Under the pieces are notes generated by a model that saw only the letters and a list, made by a program, of their open reading frames with translations, did not search any database and was not told where the DNA came from. From JAHDDH01 sp963922775 (lineage in GTDB: Bacteria; Bacteroidota; Bacteroidia; Cytophagales; Amoebophilaceae): 46,310 nt of DNA. Positions 28,437 through 37,429 of this stretch are shown piece after piece (within the stretch, counting starts at the first letter, position 1; every line of letters begins with the position of its first letter). The stretch covers positions 1-46,310 of the forward strand of contig CAWUJG010000009.1 of the NCBI GenBank assembly GCA_963922775.1. Direction: 5' to 3'. The position numbers were made by a program, and so were the translations under genes.

Positions 28437-28774
28437 AGTATGGATTATTTATATAAATATAGTTTTATTAAATTATTTTTTGTGATTGATACATATCATT
28501 TATTGTCAGTATCTATGGTTTTATAGCATTGACCTAAACAAAATTATTGTAAAAATATTTTTATCTTTTTTATATATTACTTTTAATAAAATTTGTCTTT
28601 TGACTGTAAGGAAGAATGTAAAGTTAGAAAAAATGATAATATAAAATGAAACATGGTTTAATTATTTACATTAGTAGTATAAATTTTAAATTTATTATAT
28701 AAAATTGAACTCTTTTTATGAAGATTGGAACCAAAAATGTTTTGGTATAAAAAGTTGTGTAAAATTAATTTTCA
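28437..28774. other. Divergent intergenic region where actD would be expected
   Basis: This 338-base AT-rich stretch lies between divergent actE and a metallophosphoesterase gene. In complete operons actD lies directly upstream of actE, but no readable remnant of it is seen here in any minus-strand frame. Promoters for both flanking genes must lie here; no motif stands out. Confidence 0.45.
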
Positions 28775-29980
28775 ATGAAAAAAATCATTTTTTTAACACT
28801 ATTCCTATTTATAATAGGGATAGATATATATATCTATAATAAAACAAAAATATTCTTTAATAAGAATAAAAAATATATTTATAACTATTGGTTCATTAGC
28901 AGCATATTATGGATAAACGTAATTTTGACACGTATAATAGGTCTAGAAAATATAGCAATAAATAAAATTCTCATGCCTATATTTTTTTTATTTTACATGT
29001 CAAAGCTATTGGGTAGCTTATTCCTTTTTATTGTAGATATTATATTTTTAATACAAAAAAAAAGTAAAAAAATAACACAAGTACATCAGAAAGGAAGAGA
29101 AAAATTTTTAGCACAAACAGGTATGCTTGTCACTACAATACCTATGGCTACTATGGGTATTGGTATCATTTCAGGAGCACACAATTATACTATAAGAAGA
29201 GTAGCACTGTTACTTCCGGATCTTCCTAAAGGTTTTCATGATATTACTATAGCACATATTTCGGATATACATAGTGGTAGTTTTTTTAATAAAGGAGCTG
29301 TACAAAGAGGTATATCTATGCTTTTAGAAGCAAAACCAACAATTATTTTTTTTACAGGAGATCTTGTAAACAATAGAGCTTCTGAAATGAAAGATTATAT
29401 TACTTCATTTCAAAAAATAAAAGCACCTTTGGGTGTATTCTCTGTTTTAGGTAATCATGATTATGGAGATTATGTATATTGGTCATCACCTGAAGCTAAA
29501 AAAAGAAATTTTCATCAATTATGTCAAATACATAATACGCTAGGTTGGAAATTATTAAAAAATACACATCATATATTAACTATCAATAAAGAAAGTATAG
29601 CCATAATAGGTGTAGAAAATTGGGGTGATGGTAAATTTTCCAAATATGGTAATTTGCAAAAAGCATACCAAGGTACAGGCAATATATCTACAAAAATATT
29701 GCTTTCACACGATCCAAGCCATTGGGATGCAGAAGTAAACAAAAAATTTCAAGATATAGTCCTTACTCTTGCAGGTCATACACATGGTTTTCAGTTTGGT
29801 ATAGAGATAGGTAATATCCGTTGGAGTCCAGCACAGTATAGATATAAACAGTGGGCAGGGTTGTACCAAAATGGTAAACAATATTTATACGTTAATCGTG
29901 GTTTTGGATATATTGGTTATCCCGGTAGAATAGGTATATGGCCTGAAATTACAATTATTAACCTAAAAAGAGGTATTTAA
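28775..29980 (+). CDS. Membrane-anchored calcineurin-like metallophosphoesterase (YkuE-like)
   Basis: 401 residues. Three or four hydrophobic segments in the first 135 residues anchor it. The metallophosphoesterase motifs follow in order: HISDIHSG (Asp164, His166), FTGDLVNN, LGNHDYGD, LSHDPSHW and LAGHTHGFQFG, all metal-binding residues intact. In Bacteroidota such YkuE-type proteins are usually annotated only as phosphoesterases; some relatives act on lipid-linked or UDP-diacylglucosamine substrates. The exact substrate is unknown. Its stop codon abuts the lgt stop on the other strand with no gap. Confidence 0.88.
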   Translation: MKKIIFLTLFLFIIGIDIYIYNKTKIFFNKNKKYIYNYWFISSILWINVILTRIIGLENIAINKILMPIFFLFYMSKLLGSLFLFIVDIIFLIQKKSKKITQVHQKGREKFLAQTGMLVTTIPMATMGIGIISGAHNYTIRRVALLLPDLPKGFHDITIAHISDIHSGSFFNKGAVQRGISMLLEAKPTIIFFTGDLVNNRASEMKDYITSFQKIKAPLGVFSVLGNHDYGDYVYWSSPEAKKRNFHQLCQIHNTLGWKLLKNTHHILTINKESIAIIGVENWGDGKFSKYGNLQKAYQGTGNISTKILLSHDPSHWDAEVNKKFQDIVLTLAGHTHGFQFGIEIGNIRWSPAQYRYKQWAGLYQNGKQYLYVNRGFGYIGYPGRIGIWPEITIINLKRGI

Positions 29981-31138
29981 TTATGTATTGTTATTTTTCT
30001 TTACATAAAAAAGAAAAATTATACCTGCTAAAACTAAAGGAATACTTAGCAACTGCCCCATATTTATAATAAGACTATTCTCAAATTCAACCTGATTTTC
30101 TTTGAAGAATTCATAGAAAAAACGCAGTCCAAAAACAATAATTAAGAATAAACCAATAAAGGTACCTTCTTTAAGTTTATTTCTTTTGCGCTTCCACCAA
30201 AAAAAGAAGATTAAAAAGCAAGGAAATAAGGAAGCAATTTCATAGAGCTGTGCTGGGTGTCTGGGTATAGCTTGGGTAATAATGGTAGCTGTATAGCTGT
30301 GGTATTTATTTTTTTTTAGGGTAAATGATAATGTTTCATCAGCATGTTGATAGATATGTGGCGTAATAAAATAGTCTTGTGTAAGACATTCTTTAATAGT
30401 AGTGGTAATATAATTTTCTATCAGCTCTTTTGCTATACTAGCGTCATCAAAGGTTAAGGTAAGCTTTACTGGAGGATATGTATTTTGTGTGGAATTTTTA
30501 CATTTTGTTATTGATACATCTCTAATGGCTGAAGATAATCCTAAGAATCTTTCTTTGACATCATGAAAGAATACAACTCCATAATTATTTTTAGTAGGCT
30601 TGCCAATAATTTCAGAATTCATAAAATTACCTAAACGGATAAAGCTTCCAGCTAAAAATATAACAATAACTACACGGTCTACCACCCAAAAAAATTGTCT
30701 TATTGTGCCTTGATTTTTTTTTATCTTAATTTTAATAGGAAATTGATAATATATGCGATAATACACAAATAAAAATAGGGCAAATAAAATGCCAAATGCA
30801 GCTCCATGGCTGGCTAAGCCTTGGTATCCTATAAAACGAAAGGAAGGATTAAAGCTAATAGGTAAAAAAATTTCTATGGGATTTTGTAGATAATAGTCTA
30901 AATCATAAAATAAGATATGTCCTAATCTAGCACCTACTATTGTAGATACAACCATATAGAGTGTTAGACGGTCAAAATCTTGACGTAGCAAACCATCTTT
31001 TCTGAAAATATAGCTGCCTATTTGTTGACTGATAAAAAATCCTAGGGCAAATAAAATACTATACCAACGCAAATCTAAGTTGCCAAAATAATGAAAAATT
31101 TTAGGGCTGATATTCCAAATAATGTATTGTAGTACCAT
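29981..31138 (-). CDS. lgt: Prolipoprotein diacylglyceryl transferase
   Basis: 385 residues, about 95 longer than E. coli Lgt. It transfers diacylglycerol to the lipobox cysteine of prelipoproteins in the inner membrane. Signature parts are FRFIGYQGLASHGAAFGI (His111), the Lgt motif FIRLGNFMNSEIIG (Arg168, Asn171, Glu176) and PRHPAQLYE. The extra length is a soluble insertion at about residues 185-290, between the Lgt motif and PRHPAQ. Bacteroidota Lgt proteins often carry such an insertion. Several lipoproteins in this window would depend on it. Confidence 0.95.
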   Translation of the reverse strand: MVLQYIIWNISPKIFHYFGNLDLRWYSILFALGFFISQQIGSYIFRKDGLLRQDFDRLTLYMVVSTIVGARLGHILFYDLDYYLQNPIEIFLPISFNPSFRFIGYQGLASHGAAFGILFALFLFVYYRIYYQFPIKIKIKKNQGTIRQFFWVVDRVVIVIFLAGSFIRLGNFMNSEIIGKPTKNNYGVVFFHDVKERFLGLSSAIRDVSITKCKNSTQNTYPPVKLTLTFDDASIAKELIENYITTTIKECLTQDYFITPHIYQHADETLSFTLKKNKYHSYTATIITQAIPRHPAQLYEIASLFPCFLIFFFWWKRKRNKLKEGTFIGLFLIIVFGLRFFYEFFKENQVEFENSLIINMGQLLSIPLVLAGIIFLFYVKKNNNT

Positions 31139-31264
31139 AAAATAAAAAAATATTAAAAAGACATATTACTTGCTACAATGAGTAAATATTTTTTGTTGAT
31201 TAGTAAATTAAAAGTTAATATACTGCTATTTATACAAAAATGCTATATATTATGGTAAAGAAAA

Positions 31265-31819
31265 CTATTTATTCAGTAAATAAATTTCAGACATAAGTTG
31301 CTTTATAGCCTTTTTTCTATATGGATAGGTATAGTATCCCCGTATTTGTTTTTTTTCATCTACATAAGTAAGGGTATATCTTTTTGTAGTATGTAATAGT
31401 ACAGCCTCTCTTAAATTTTGGAAGGAAGATAGAGGTAAAGCAAGTATTTGGTAGGGTAACATATTTTGTGAATTACATTTTTGTAATATATAAGTTATAA
31501 GTTTTTTTTGTTTTTTAGGTGTAATAAAAATAATTTGTAAACCATATTTGCTATGTAATAAAAATAGTTTTGGAGAAATTATTATTTTTTTAATAATAGT
31601 GGTCAAAATATTTTGGTTATCTATAAAACTTACTAATGTATTTTTATGGTTTTTTAAATAGGGATGCAGAGTAGGAGGTACGGTATATGGATTATGGTCA
31701 GTATAGTCTGCAGGATGATATATGGGTATCTTATATGTATTTTTTCCAAGCAGTACTAAAGATAAATAAAAACCTACCGGTATAATAAATAGGCAAAAAG
31801 GAATGATAACTCTACGCAT
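31265..31819 (-). CDS. SCO1/SenC-like protein lacking copper-binding cysteines
   Basis: 184 residues. The N-terminal anchor and the LGKNTYKIPIYHPADY start look like Bacteroidota SCO-family proteins, the thioredoxin-fold copper chaperones for cytochrome oxidase. The C-terminus LTYVDEKKQIRGYYTYPYR and KQLMSEIYLL also fits. The copper motif CxxxC is absent: the matching stretch reads SFIDNQNILTTI, and the later conserved His is not apparent. It sits 9 bases after the cytochrome oxidase subunit IV gene, a context that supports the assignment. It is either a degenerate chaperone or a structural relative with a non-copper role. Confidence 0.65.
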   Translation of the reverse strand: MRRVIIPFCLFIIPVGFYLSLVLLGKNTYKIPIYHPADYTDHNPYTVPPTLHPYLKNHKNTLVSFIDNQNILTTIIKKIIISPKLFLLHSKYGLQIIFITPKKQKKLITYILQKCNSQNMLPYQILALPLSSFQNLREAVLLHTTKRYTLTYVDEKKQIRGYYTYPYRKKAIKQLMSEIYLLNK

Positions 31820-31828
31820 AAATTTAGC

Positions 31829-32137
31829 CTATACTATTTTTTGTTTTGCTTCTAACCACAAAGTCAAGAGTAATCCTATAAGAAATAAACAAGGAAGTAG
31901 TGTAGCATACACTAATGCTTTTTTTTCTGTGCGTAGATGCATAAATTCACCTATAATATAGTATGCTTTGGCTAGCGTAAGCAAAATAAAAATAGTATAT
32001 AGGGTATATCCTCTAGGTAAAAAGAAGGCAAAACTAAATTCTATTAAGGTTAAACTAAAGATAATAAAAGCTATCCACCATATTTTTTTTATTTTTTTAT
32101 GATTGGGAGGAATAATTTTGGTATGTGCTGATTGCAT
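31829..32137 (-). CDS. Cytochrome c oxidase subunit IV (small bacterial type)
   Basis: 102 residues from the ATG at 32137. The frame is open to 32278, but the upstream part is hydrophobic noise and the family is normally about 100 residues. Three membrane helices are visible, with the motif AKAYYIIGEFMHLRTE typical of the prokaryotic COX IV family. It would be a non-catalytic subunit of a caa3-type terminal oxidase. The catalytic subunits I-III are not in the window. It is followed by the SCO-like gene, in the order usual for Bacteroidota respiratory operons. Confidence 0.75.
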   Translation of the reverse strand: MQSAHTKIIPPNHKKIKKIWWIAFIIFSLTLIEFSFAFFLPRGYTLYTIFILLTLAKAYYIIGEFMHLRTEKKALVYATLLPCLFLIGLLLTLWLEAKQKIV

Positions 32138-32277
32138 TATTTGAATGTATATAGTTATTATCAGTGAATATTTGGTAAACTTATTATAATGGCAATTTAG
32201 TTTTTTTTGTAGTAAAAAAATTAGGAAAATTAGCATTAAAGTTACAATTTTTTTGAAAAAAAGTGCAAGCTTTATCA

Positions 32278-35058
32278 CTATGATTTATTACTATGCCTTT
32301 GGCATATTTGCTGATAAGGACAATAGCTACATATGTTGATGTTTTCTGTTTGGTTGAAAGGAATGTTAGGATCAAAAATTGCTTTTAAGGTTCTATACAA
32401 ATATTTTTCCCAGATGGGTATTATGTTTGTAATTTGTGTTATTTTTTCTTTATATTTTTTATCCACCTGTTTTAAGATCAGATGATTTTGATCTGTGGTA
32501 AAAAAAATTTTACGTGTATTAATAATATATGGCATCACTATTTTGCCTTGTATGTTAGTATTTTTTTGGTATAGCCAAGCATAAAATAGTAATTGTAATG
32601 CAGTAGAGTTTCTTTTAGAGTGTGTAGATTCGAATAGGCTTGATATACTTTCTACTTGTAAATTGATATCTCCTGTTTTATAATCTATAATACGGATTAT
32701 ATCATCTTTTTCATCTACTCGATCTATAATGCCACTTAATATAATTTTTTGTGTAGCATGAGGTATAGACCAAGAAAATTTTATATTTTTTTCCACATAA
32801 TGTACTATAAATGGTGTTTTCTTACTGTCTTGTGTTAATATTTTTTCCACCATTTTTTTTACTAAAGCTTGGATAAAAATTTTGTTTTTAGTATCCATTT
32901 TTTGGAATAGCTGTTTACTTACTTGTATTATGGTTTGATCTAAATTTTTTTGTATCTGTTGTATAGTTTCTTGTGTTACTGTAAGTGGTAAGCTGTTTTT
33001 AGGATATATTTTGGCTAAAACTAGGTGTAAAAATTGGCCTAATATAACTTGTTCATTTTGTTTACCTATGGTTATATTATTATTAATTTGTAAGATATAT
33101 TTGAAATAAAACTTCAACTTACAGTCTAGGTAAGTGTTTATGGCTGTAGGAGTAATATATTGTATTTTATTTATATCTTTTTTATCCTGTATACTTATTT
33201 TTTTTGCTGTAGAATTAATTTTGGGGCTTGTTATGGTATATTTTTTTTTTATCCAAGATGTTTCGTAGTTAATTTGTTTTATATATCTTGTTAGTGATCC
33301 TTTTTGTGCAATTTGTGTGTTATATGTTATCCATACTTTTTTTGTTCGCTGTAATAATCTATAAAAATAGTAAGCATATATGGCATTACGCTGTGTAGTA
33401 TGGTGAAGTAATTTATGCTGATTTTTTATACTGTTGGGAATAAAAGATGTAAGTTTATTTGGTGGAGGATAATTGTTTTCATTCATACCTAAAAAGAATA
33501 TATAATCAAAATCTAGATTTCTTGTTTCCAATATTCCCATAATTTGAATGGATTTTTGGTTAATATTTTTTTGAGGAATATGTATGCTTTTGGCTACATG
33601 TTGTAATACAGTGTAGTATGCTTTGGCAGATAGCTTAAATATTTTAATATGGCTATACAGTTGTTCAATATGTTTGATGCATAGAGGTAAAATTTTTTTT
33701 TCTTTTTCTAAAATTATATGTGTTATTTTTTTGTTATTATTTTTAATATGATGTAAAAGCATCAAGATATATGCTTGGCTATCTTTATACATAGTTACCA
33801 TATTTTGTAAAAGAGTGTGGTTTTTAAACCACATTTTTTGTGTATTTTTTTTTGAAAAATTAGATAGTATGTTATTAACATATTCTTCACTACATATAGT
33901 ATATATATAAGGGTTTTTAAATATAGATTTTACATTTTCCCATGGAATGATATCTTGTTCTTGTTTACAGATATGTAATTGTATTATTTGTAATAAAAAA
34001 GAATATAAAACTGTTTTGATAAATGGAAATCCCATAGTAAAATTATATACTATATTTTTATGTTGTGGTAAGGCATATAATAAAGGTAAGTATAGGCTTT
34101 TATCTAATAAAACAATAGCTATTGAACGTGCTATATTTTCTTTATAAAACATTTGTAATGCAGAACACATCCATTGTATTTGTTCAACATCAGATGATGT
34201 ACCATAGAGTGCTATATTAGGATTTGTATGCAATAAGTTGTGCTGTTGTATATGCTGAAAAGATGCTGAAAAATATTTTTTTTGTTGATATTTTCTTAAA
34301 AAAAGTCCTGCTTCTTGTATTGTATTATGCATATAGTAAATATCAGTATCCCAAAAAAATATCGAATTAGTATTATTTTTGTACCATAAAAATATTTGTT
34401 CTTCAACAGGGGTCAAAGCATTAAATCCTACAAAAGCAGTGTGTTGGTTTATATTTTTAGGTTTATTATTTTTATTGAGGATAGCACAAATTTTTTGGTA
34501 ACATAGACCTAGATATCCTTTTTTTTTTTGATATAATATGTGCTGAAATTTTTGATATACATGTGGCAAAATTTTCCATAGAGATGGAGCATATTTATTT
34601 TTTTGGGATGTAAAGTTAAGGTGTACTAAAGCTTTTTTCTCTTCTTCAGAAAGCATGTATAAGGGCTGTTTATGCATATTGTCAAGATATTTGGATAGCC
34701 AGTTAGAGTCTAAAAAATATTGTGCTAACATATTAAAATCATTGAGCAAAATATTTCCCCAAGGTATAAACTGGTCAAAAGACATAAATTGATTTTTTTG
34801 TTGTTTAAAACAAAAAAATAAAATTTTTAATAGCCATATGTTATTAGCAAGTGTTATGTTACTTATATGTACAACAAACTGTTCTATAGAAAATAACTGT
34901 AGAGTGTTTTGTGGTATATGGATATATTTTTTTATATGGTGTTGAAAATAAACTATAGATCTTTTGTTGGGAAATACAATGGTAAATGCTTTTTGATGAT
35001 TGCTTTTTGATGCAATATTTTTTGCTACCATTTCTAAAAAAGGAGTACTTGTAGGCAT
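32278..35058 (-). CDS. AddB-like PD-(D/E)XK nuclease / inactivated helicase
   Basis: 926 residues from the ATG at 35058, chosen because MPTSTPFLEMVAKNI matches the usual beginning; the frame extends 45 bases further upstream. The long middle is UvrD/AddB-like but without a visible Walker A P-loop, as is common in Bacteroidota homologues. The C-terminal nuclease shows YLDCKLKFYFKYIL, then IIDRVDEKDDIIRIIDYKTG (the D...D-x-K signature), TALQLLFYAWLYQ and the cysteine cluster CSYCPYQQIC. Together with the early Cys this should form the AddB-type iron-sulfur staple. With AddA (not in the window) it would resect double-strand breaks for recombination. Confidence 0.85.
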   Translation of the reverse strand: MPTSTPFLEMVAKNIASKSNHQKAFTIVFPNKRSIVYFQHHIKKYIHIPQNTLQLFSIEQFVVHISNITLANNIWLLKILFFCFKQQKNQFMSFDQFIPWGNILLNDFNMLAQYFLDSNWLSKYLDNMHKQPLYMLSEEEKKALVHLNFTSQKNKYAPSLWKILPHVYQKFQHILYQKKKGYLGLCYQKICAILNKNNKPKNINQHTAFVGFNALTPVEEQIFLWYKNNTNSIFFWDTDIYYMHNTIQEAGLFLRKYQQKKYFSASFQHIQQHNLLHTNPNIALYGTSSDVEQIQWMCSALQMFYKENIARSIAIVLLDKSLYLPLLYALPQHKNIVYNFTMGFPFIKTVLYSFLLQIIQLHICKQEQDIIPWENVKSIFKNPYIYTICSEEYVNNILSNFSKKNTQKMWFKNHTLLQNMVTMYKDSQAYILMLLHHIKNNNKKITHIILEKEKKILPLCIKHIEQLYSHIKIFKLSAKAYYTVLQHVAKSIHIPQKNINQKSIQIMGILETRNLDFDYIFFLGMNENNYPPPNKLTSFIPNSIKNQHKLLHHTTQRNAIYAYYFYRLLQRTKKVWITYNTQIAQKGSLTRYIKQINYETSWIKKKYTITSPKINSTAKKISIQDKKDINKIQYITPTAINTYLDCKLKFYFKYILQINNNITIGKQNEQVILGQFLHLVLAKIYPKNSLPLTVTQETIQQIQKNLDQTIIQVSKQLFQKMDTKNKIFIQALVKKMVEKILTQDSKKTPFIVHYVEKNIKFSWSIPHATQKIILSGIIDRVDEKDDIIRIIDYKTGDINLQVESISSLFESTHSKRNSTALQLLFYAWLYQKNTNIQGKIVMPYIINTRKIFFTTDQNHLILKQVDKKYKEKITQITNIIPIWEKYLYRTLKAIFDPNIPFNQTENINICSYCPYQQICQRHSNKS

Positions 35059-35324
35059 AGCTATAACATAGATAAAAAAATAACAATAAAACGGATTTAT
35101 CAAGTATAAATTAAAATTTTAAAAATCATATCGCTCCTATTATGTTAATTAGGTCTGTATTAAAAAAAGAGAAAAGGGGAGGTATATAACAAAAAATAAT
35201 ATTTGATCTATTATATGCGTATAATTATATTTATCTAATTATTACTACAGATTTTTTTATGAAATAAAATTAAAATAGTGTTCTAAGATAGCCCAAAAAT
35301 ATTTCAAAATATATAAAACAGCTT

Positions 35325-36015
35325 ATGTTAACACCAGAAAATTTAACGCACAAAACAGATTATCCCTTAGAATTTTCCAACTCCACCTACGATATATCGT
35401 TCAAACAACTATTTGGGAATATAAAAAATGAAAAGATAATAATAGACTTTATCAACACCCTATTTGACTTTGCAGGAGAAAATACAATTATCGGGTTAGC
35501 AATGTTTAGCACAGAAAATATCACTCCTCTATACTAGGGATGAAAAAAAAGTAGTGTATATGTAAAATATCTCCACCCTATGCCATTCCCTATATATACC
35601 TTAGTAATTTATACCACTCATGAAGAAGAAAAAAAAGAAACTACCTCATAAAAAATAACCTGATAGAAAATAGTATAGCCTATACAACCTTAGATGATCA
35701 AAAAATGATCAACAGCAATAAAACATATTTTAAAGTATTGGAACTAAACAAATTTAGATCTTTAATATCAAATATAAGACAAAGCCAAAAATAAGACTTA
35801 AAAGAGTTATGCTATAAAGATTATAAAATTTTCTTTACCCAAGAACTATGTTATCCCAACAAATACAGTTTAGAAAAGAAAGAATCCATTATATCTAATA
35901 ACTTTTGTAAAAAGATACAATGGTTAAATTTTTTATCTTTTTGTCATAAAAAACCCACTTTACCCTGTAATGTATCAGAATCAATCACAGCAAAGTTATC
36001 AATTAATGCAAATTG
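35325..36015 (+). pseudogene. Broken Rpn/PDDEXK_2-type nuclease gene
   Basis: The first 66 codons (35325 onward) align closely with the gene at the right end of the window (PLEFSNSTYDISFKQLFGNI against PLEFANPTYDISFKQLFGNI). A frameshift then ends the frame at 35537. Downstream, the matching DNA has the catalytic Asp codon changed (gat to tat near 35558) and about 150 bases deleted between roughly 35572 and 35573, removing the E-x-Q motif. Family-like translation continues in pieces (DDQKMINSNKTYFKVLELNKF and IQWLNFLSFCHKK, which match the paralogues at 25280 and 23700) with several stops. It ends just before the mnmE 3' end. Confidence 0.8.
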
Positions 36016-36047
36016 AGTTTATGGAAATCTTCAGATAGAATGTTTTT

Positions 36048-37427
36048 TTATTTTCCTATACAAAATTTTGAAAAAATATGTCCTAATAAATCATCTGTAG
36101 TAACTTCACCAATAATTTCTCCTAAATATTCTAAAACAGTACGAATATCAAGTACCAATAAATCATTAGATAGCTCATTTTGTATGCCTTGTAAAATGCC
36201 TTCCATGGCTGTTTTACTTTTCAATAAACTTTCATAATGCCTTTCATTGGTAATGAAATTATCCATTTTTTGTACTTTTTCTGTTTTAATAGCTTTTATA
36301 ATTGCTTTTTTAAGCTCATCTATATTTTGCAATTTACTTGCTGATATCAATATATTATTGCATTTTTTCTGCCATATTTTTATTTTTTCTGGTATTATCT
36401 TATCAATTTTATTGCCTATACATAAAATTGGTATATTATAAGTCTGTATAGGCTTTAATGTATTTTCTAATGCTTTAAAAGAAGTTGTAGAGGTATCAAA
36501 AATATACAAAATAAGGGCTGCTTGTTTTATTTTGCTATATGTTTTTTTTATACCCATGTTTTCTATTACATCTTGTGTATTATGTATTCCAGCAGTATCT
36601 ATCAGTTTAATGTGTATACCTTCTATTATTAAGTCTTCTTCTATAGCATCTCTTGTAGTGCCTGGTATTTCAGAAACTATGGCTCGCTCTTCTTGAAGTA
36701 GAGCATTAAGTAGGGTAGATTTTCCTGCATTTGGTTTACCAGCAAGTACTATAGGTATACCATGTTTTATGGCATTAGCATAAGTAAAACTTTCAAGCAT
36801 TGGCTGTATAGTGGCCAAAATATTTTCTACTAGCTTTTTTAATTCATTTTTTTTTACAAATTGGACATTTTCTTCGGCAAAGTCTAGCTCTAGCTCTAAC
36901 ATAGCAGCAAAATGAATAATTTTTTTTTTAAGTTCTTGAATTTTTTTTGATAGCTGTCCTTGCAGCTGATGCATAGCTGCTTTATGTGCAGTAGCAGAAC
37001 GTGCTGCAATAAGATCCCCCACAGCCTCTGCTTGTGTCAAGTCAAGTTGTCCATTTAAAAAAGCCCTTTGAGTAAATTCTCCTGGTTTTGCCATACGTGC
37101 ACCTTTTCTAATCATTACTTGTATTATACGGCGAATAATAAAGTAAGATCCATGACAGCTTATTTCTACAATATCTTCTTTAGTGAATGACCTAGGTGCT
37201 TTAAATAGTGTAATAATGACTTCATCAATTATTTCTTTATTTTCGTCTATTAGTGTGCCAAAATGTGCTGTATGTGAGTTGCATAGGGTGAGATTTTTTG
37301 TCCTAAAAAAATAGTTGACAATAGCAATAGCTTCTTTTCCTGAAAGTCTTATTAAAGCAATAGCACCTTGTCCGGAAGCAGTAGAAAGTGCAATAATGGT
37401 ATCTTCCTGTTGTATTATACAATTCAT
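36048..37427 (-). CDS. mnmE: tRNA uridine-5-carboxymethylaminomethyl modification GTPase MnmE
   Basis: 459 residues, normal length. With MnmG it modifies the wobble uridine of certain tRNAs. The N-terminal tetrahydrofolate-binding domain (DTIIALSTASGQGAIALIRLSG), the helical domain, the G domain with GKPNAGKSTLLNALL, IPGTTRD, DTAGIHNT and GNKID, and the C-terminal FCIGK are all present. Its start lies 2 bases after the stop of the Omp85-like gene, so it ends the gldK-to-mnmE transcript. Confidence 0.97.
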   Translation of the reverse strand: MNCIIQQEDTIIALSTASGQGAIALIRLSGKEAIAIVNYFFRTKNLTLCNSHTAHFGTLIDENKEIIDEVIITLFKAPRSFTKEDIVEISCHGSYFIIRRIIQVMIRKGARMAKPGEFTQRAFLNGQLDLTQAEAVGDLIAARSATAHKAAMHQLQGQLSKKIQELKKKIIHFAAMLELELDFAEENVQFVKKNELKKLVENILATIQPMLESFTYANAIKHGIPIVLAGKPNAGKSTLLNALLQEERAIVSEIPGTTRDAIEEDLIIEGIHIKLIDTAGIHNTQDVIENMGIKKTYSKIKQAALILYIFDTSTTSFKALENTLKPIQTYNIPILCIGNKIDKIIPEKIKIWQKKCNNILISASKLQNIDELKKAIIKAIKTEKVQKMDNFITNERHYESLLKSKTAMEGILQGIQNELSNDLLVLDIRTVLEYLGEIIGEVTTDDLLGHIFSKFCIGK

Positions 37428-37429
37428 GG

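Noticed and set aside
29978..29983. Directly abutting stop codons of the phosphoesterase and lgt genes
   Set aside because: Convergent genes with no gap are a natural result of genome compaction and need no special explanation.
32138..32278. N-terminal extension of cytochrome oxidase subunit IV
   Set aside because: The extra 47 residues exceed the family length, and the internal ATG at 32137 gives a normal start.
36013..36237. Plus-strand ORF at the 3' end of the Rpn pseudogene
   Set aside because: Most of it is antisense to the conserved C-terminus of mnmE.
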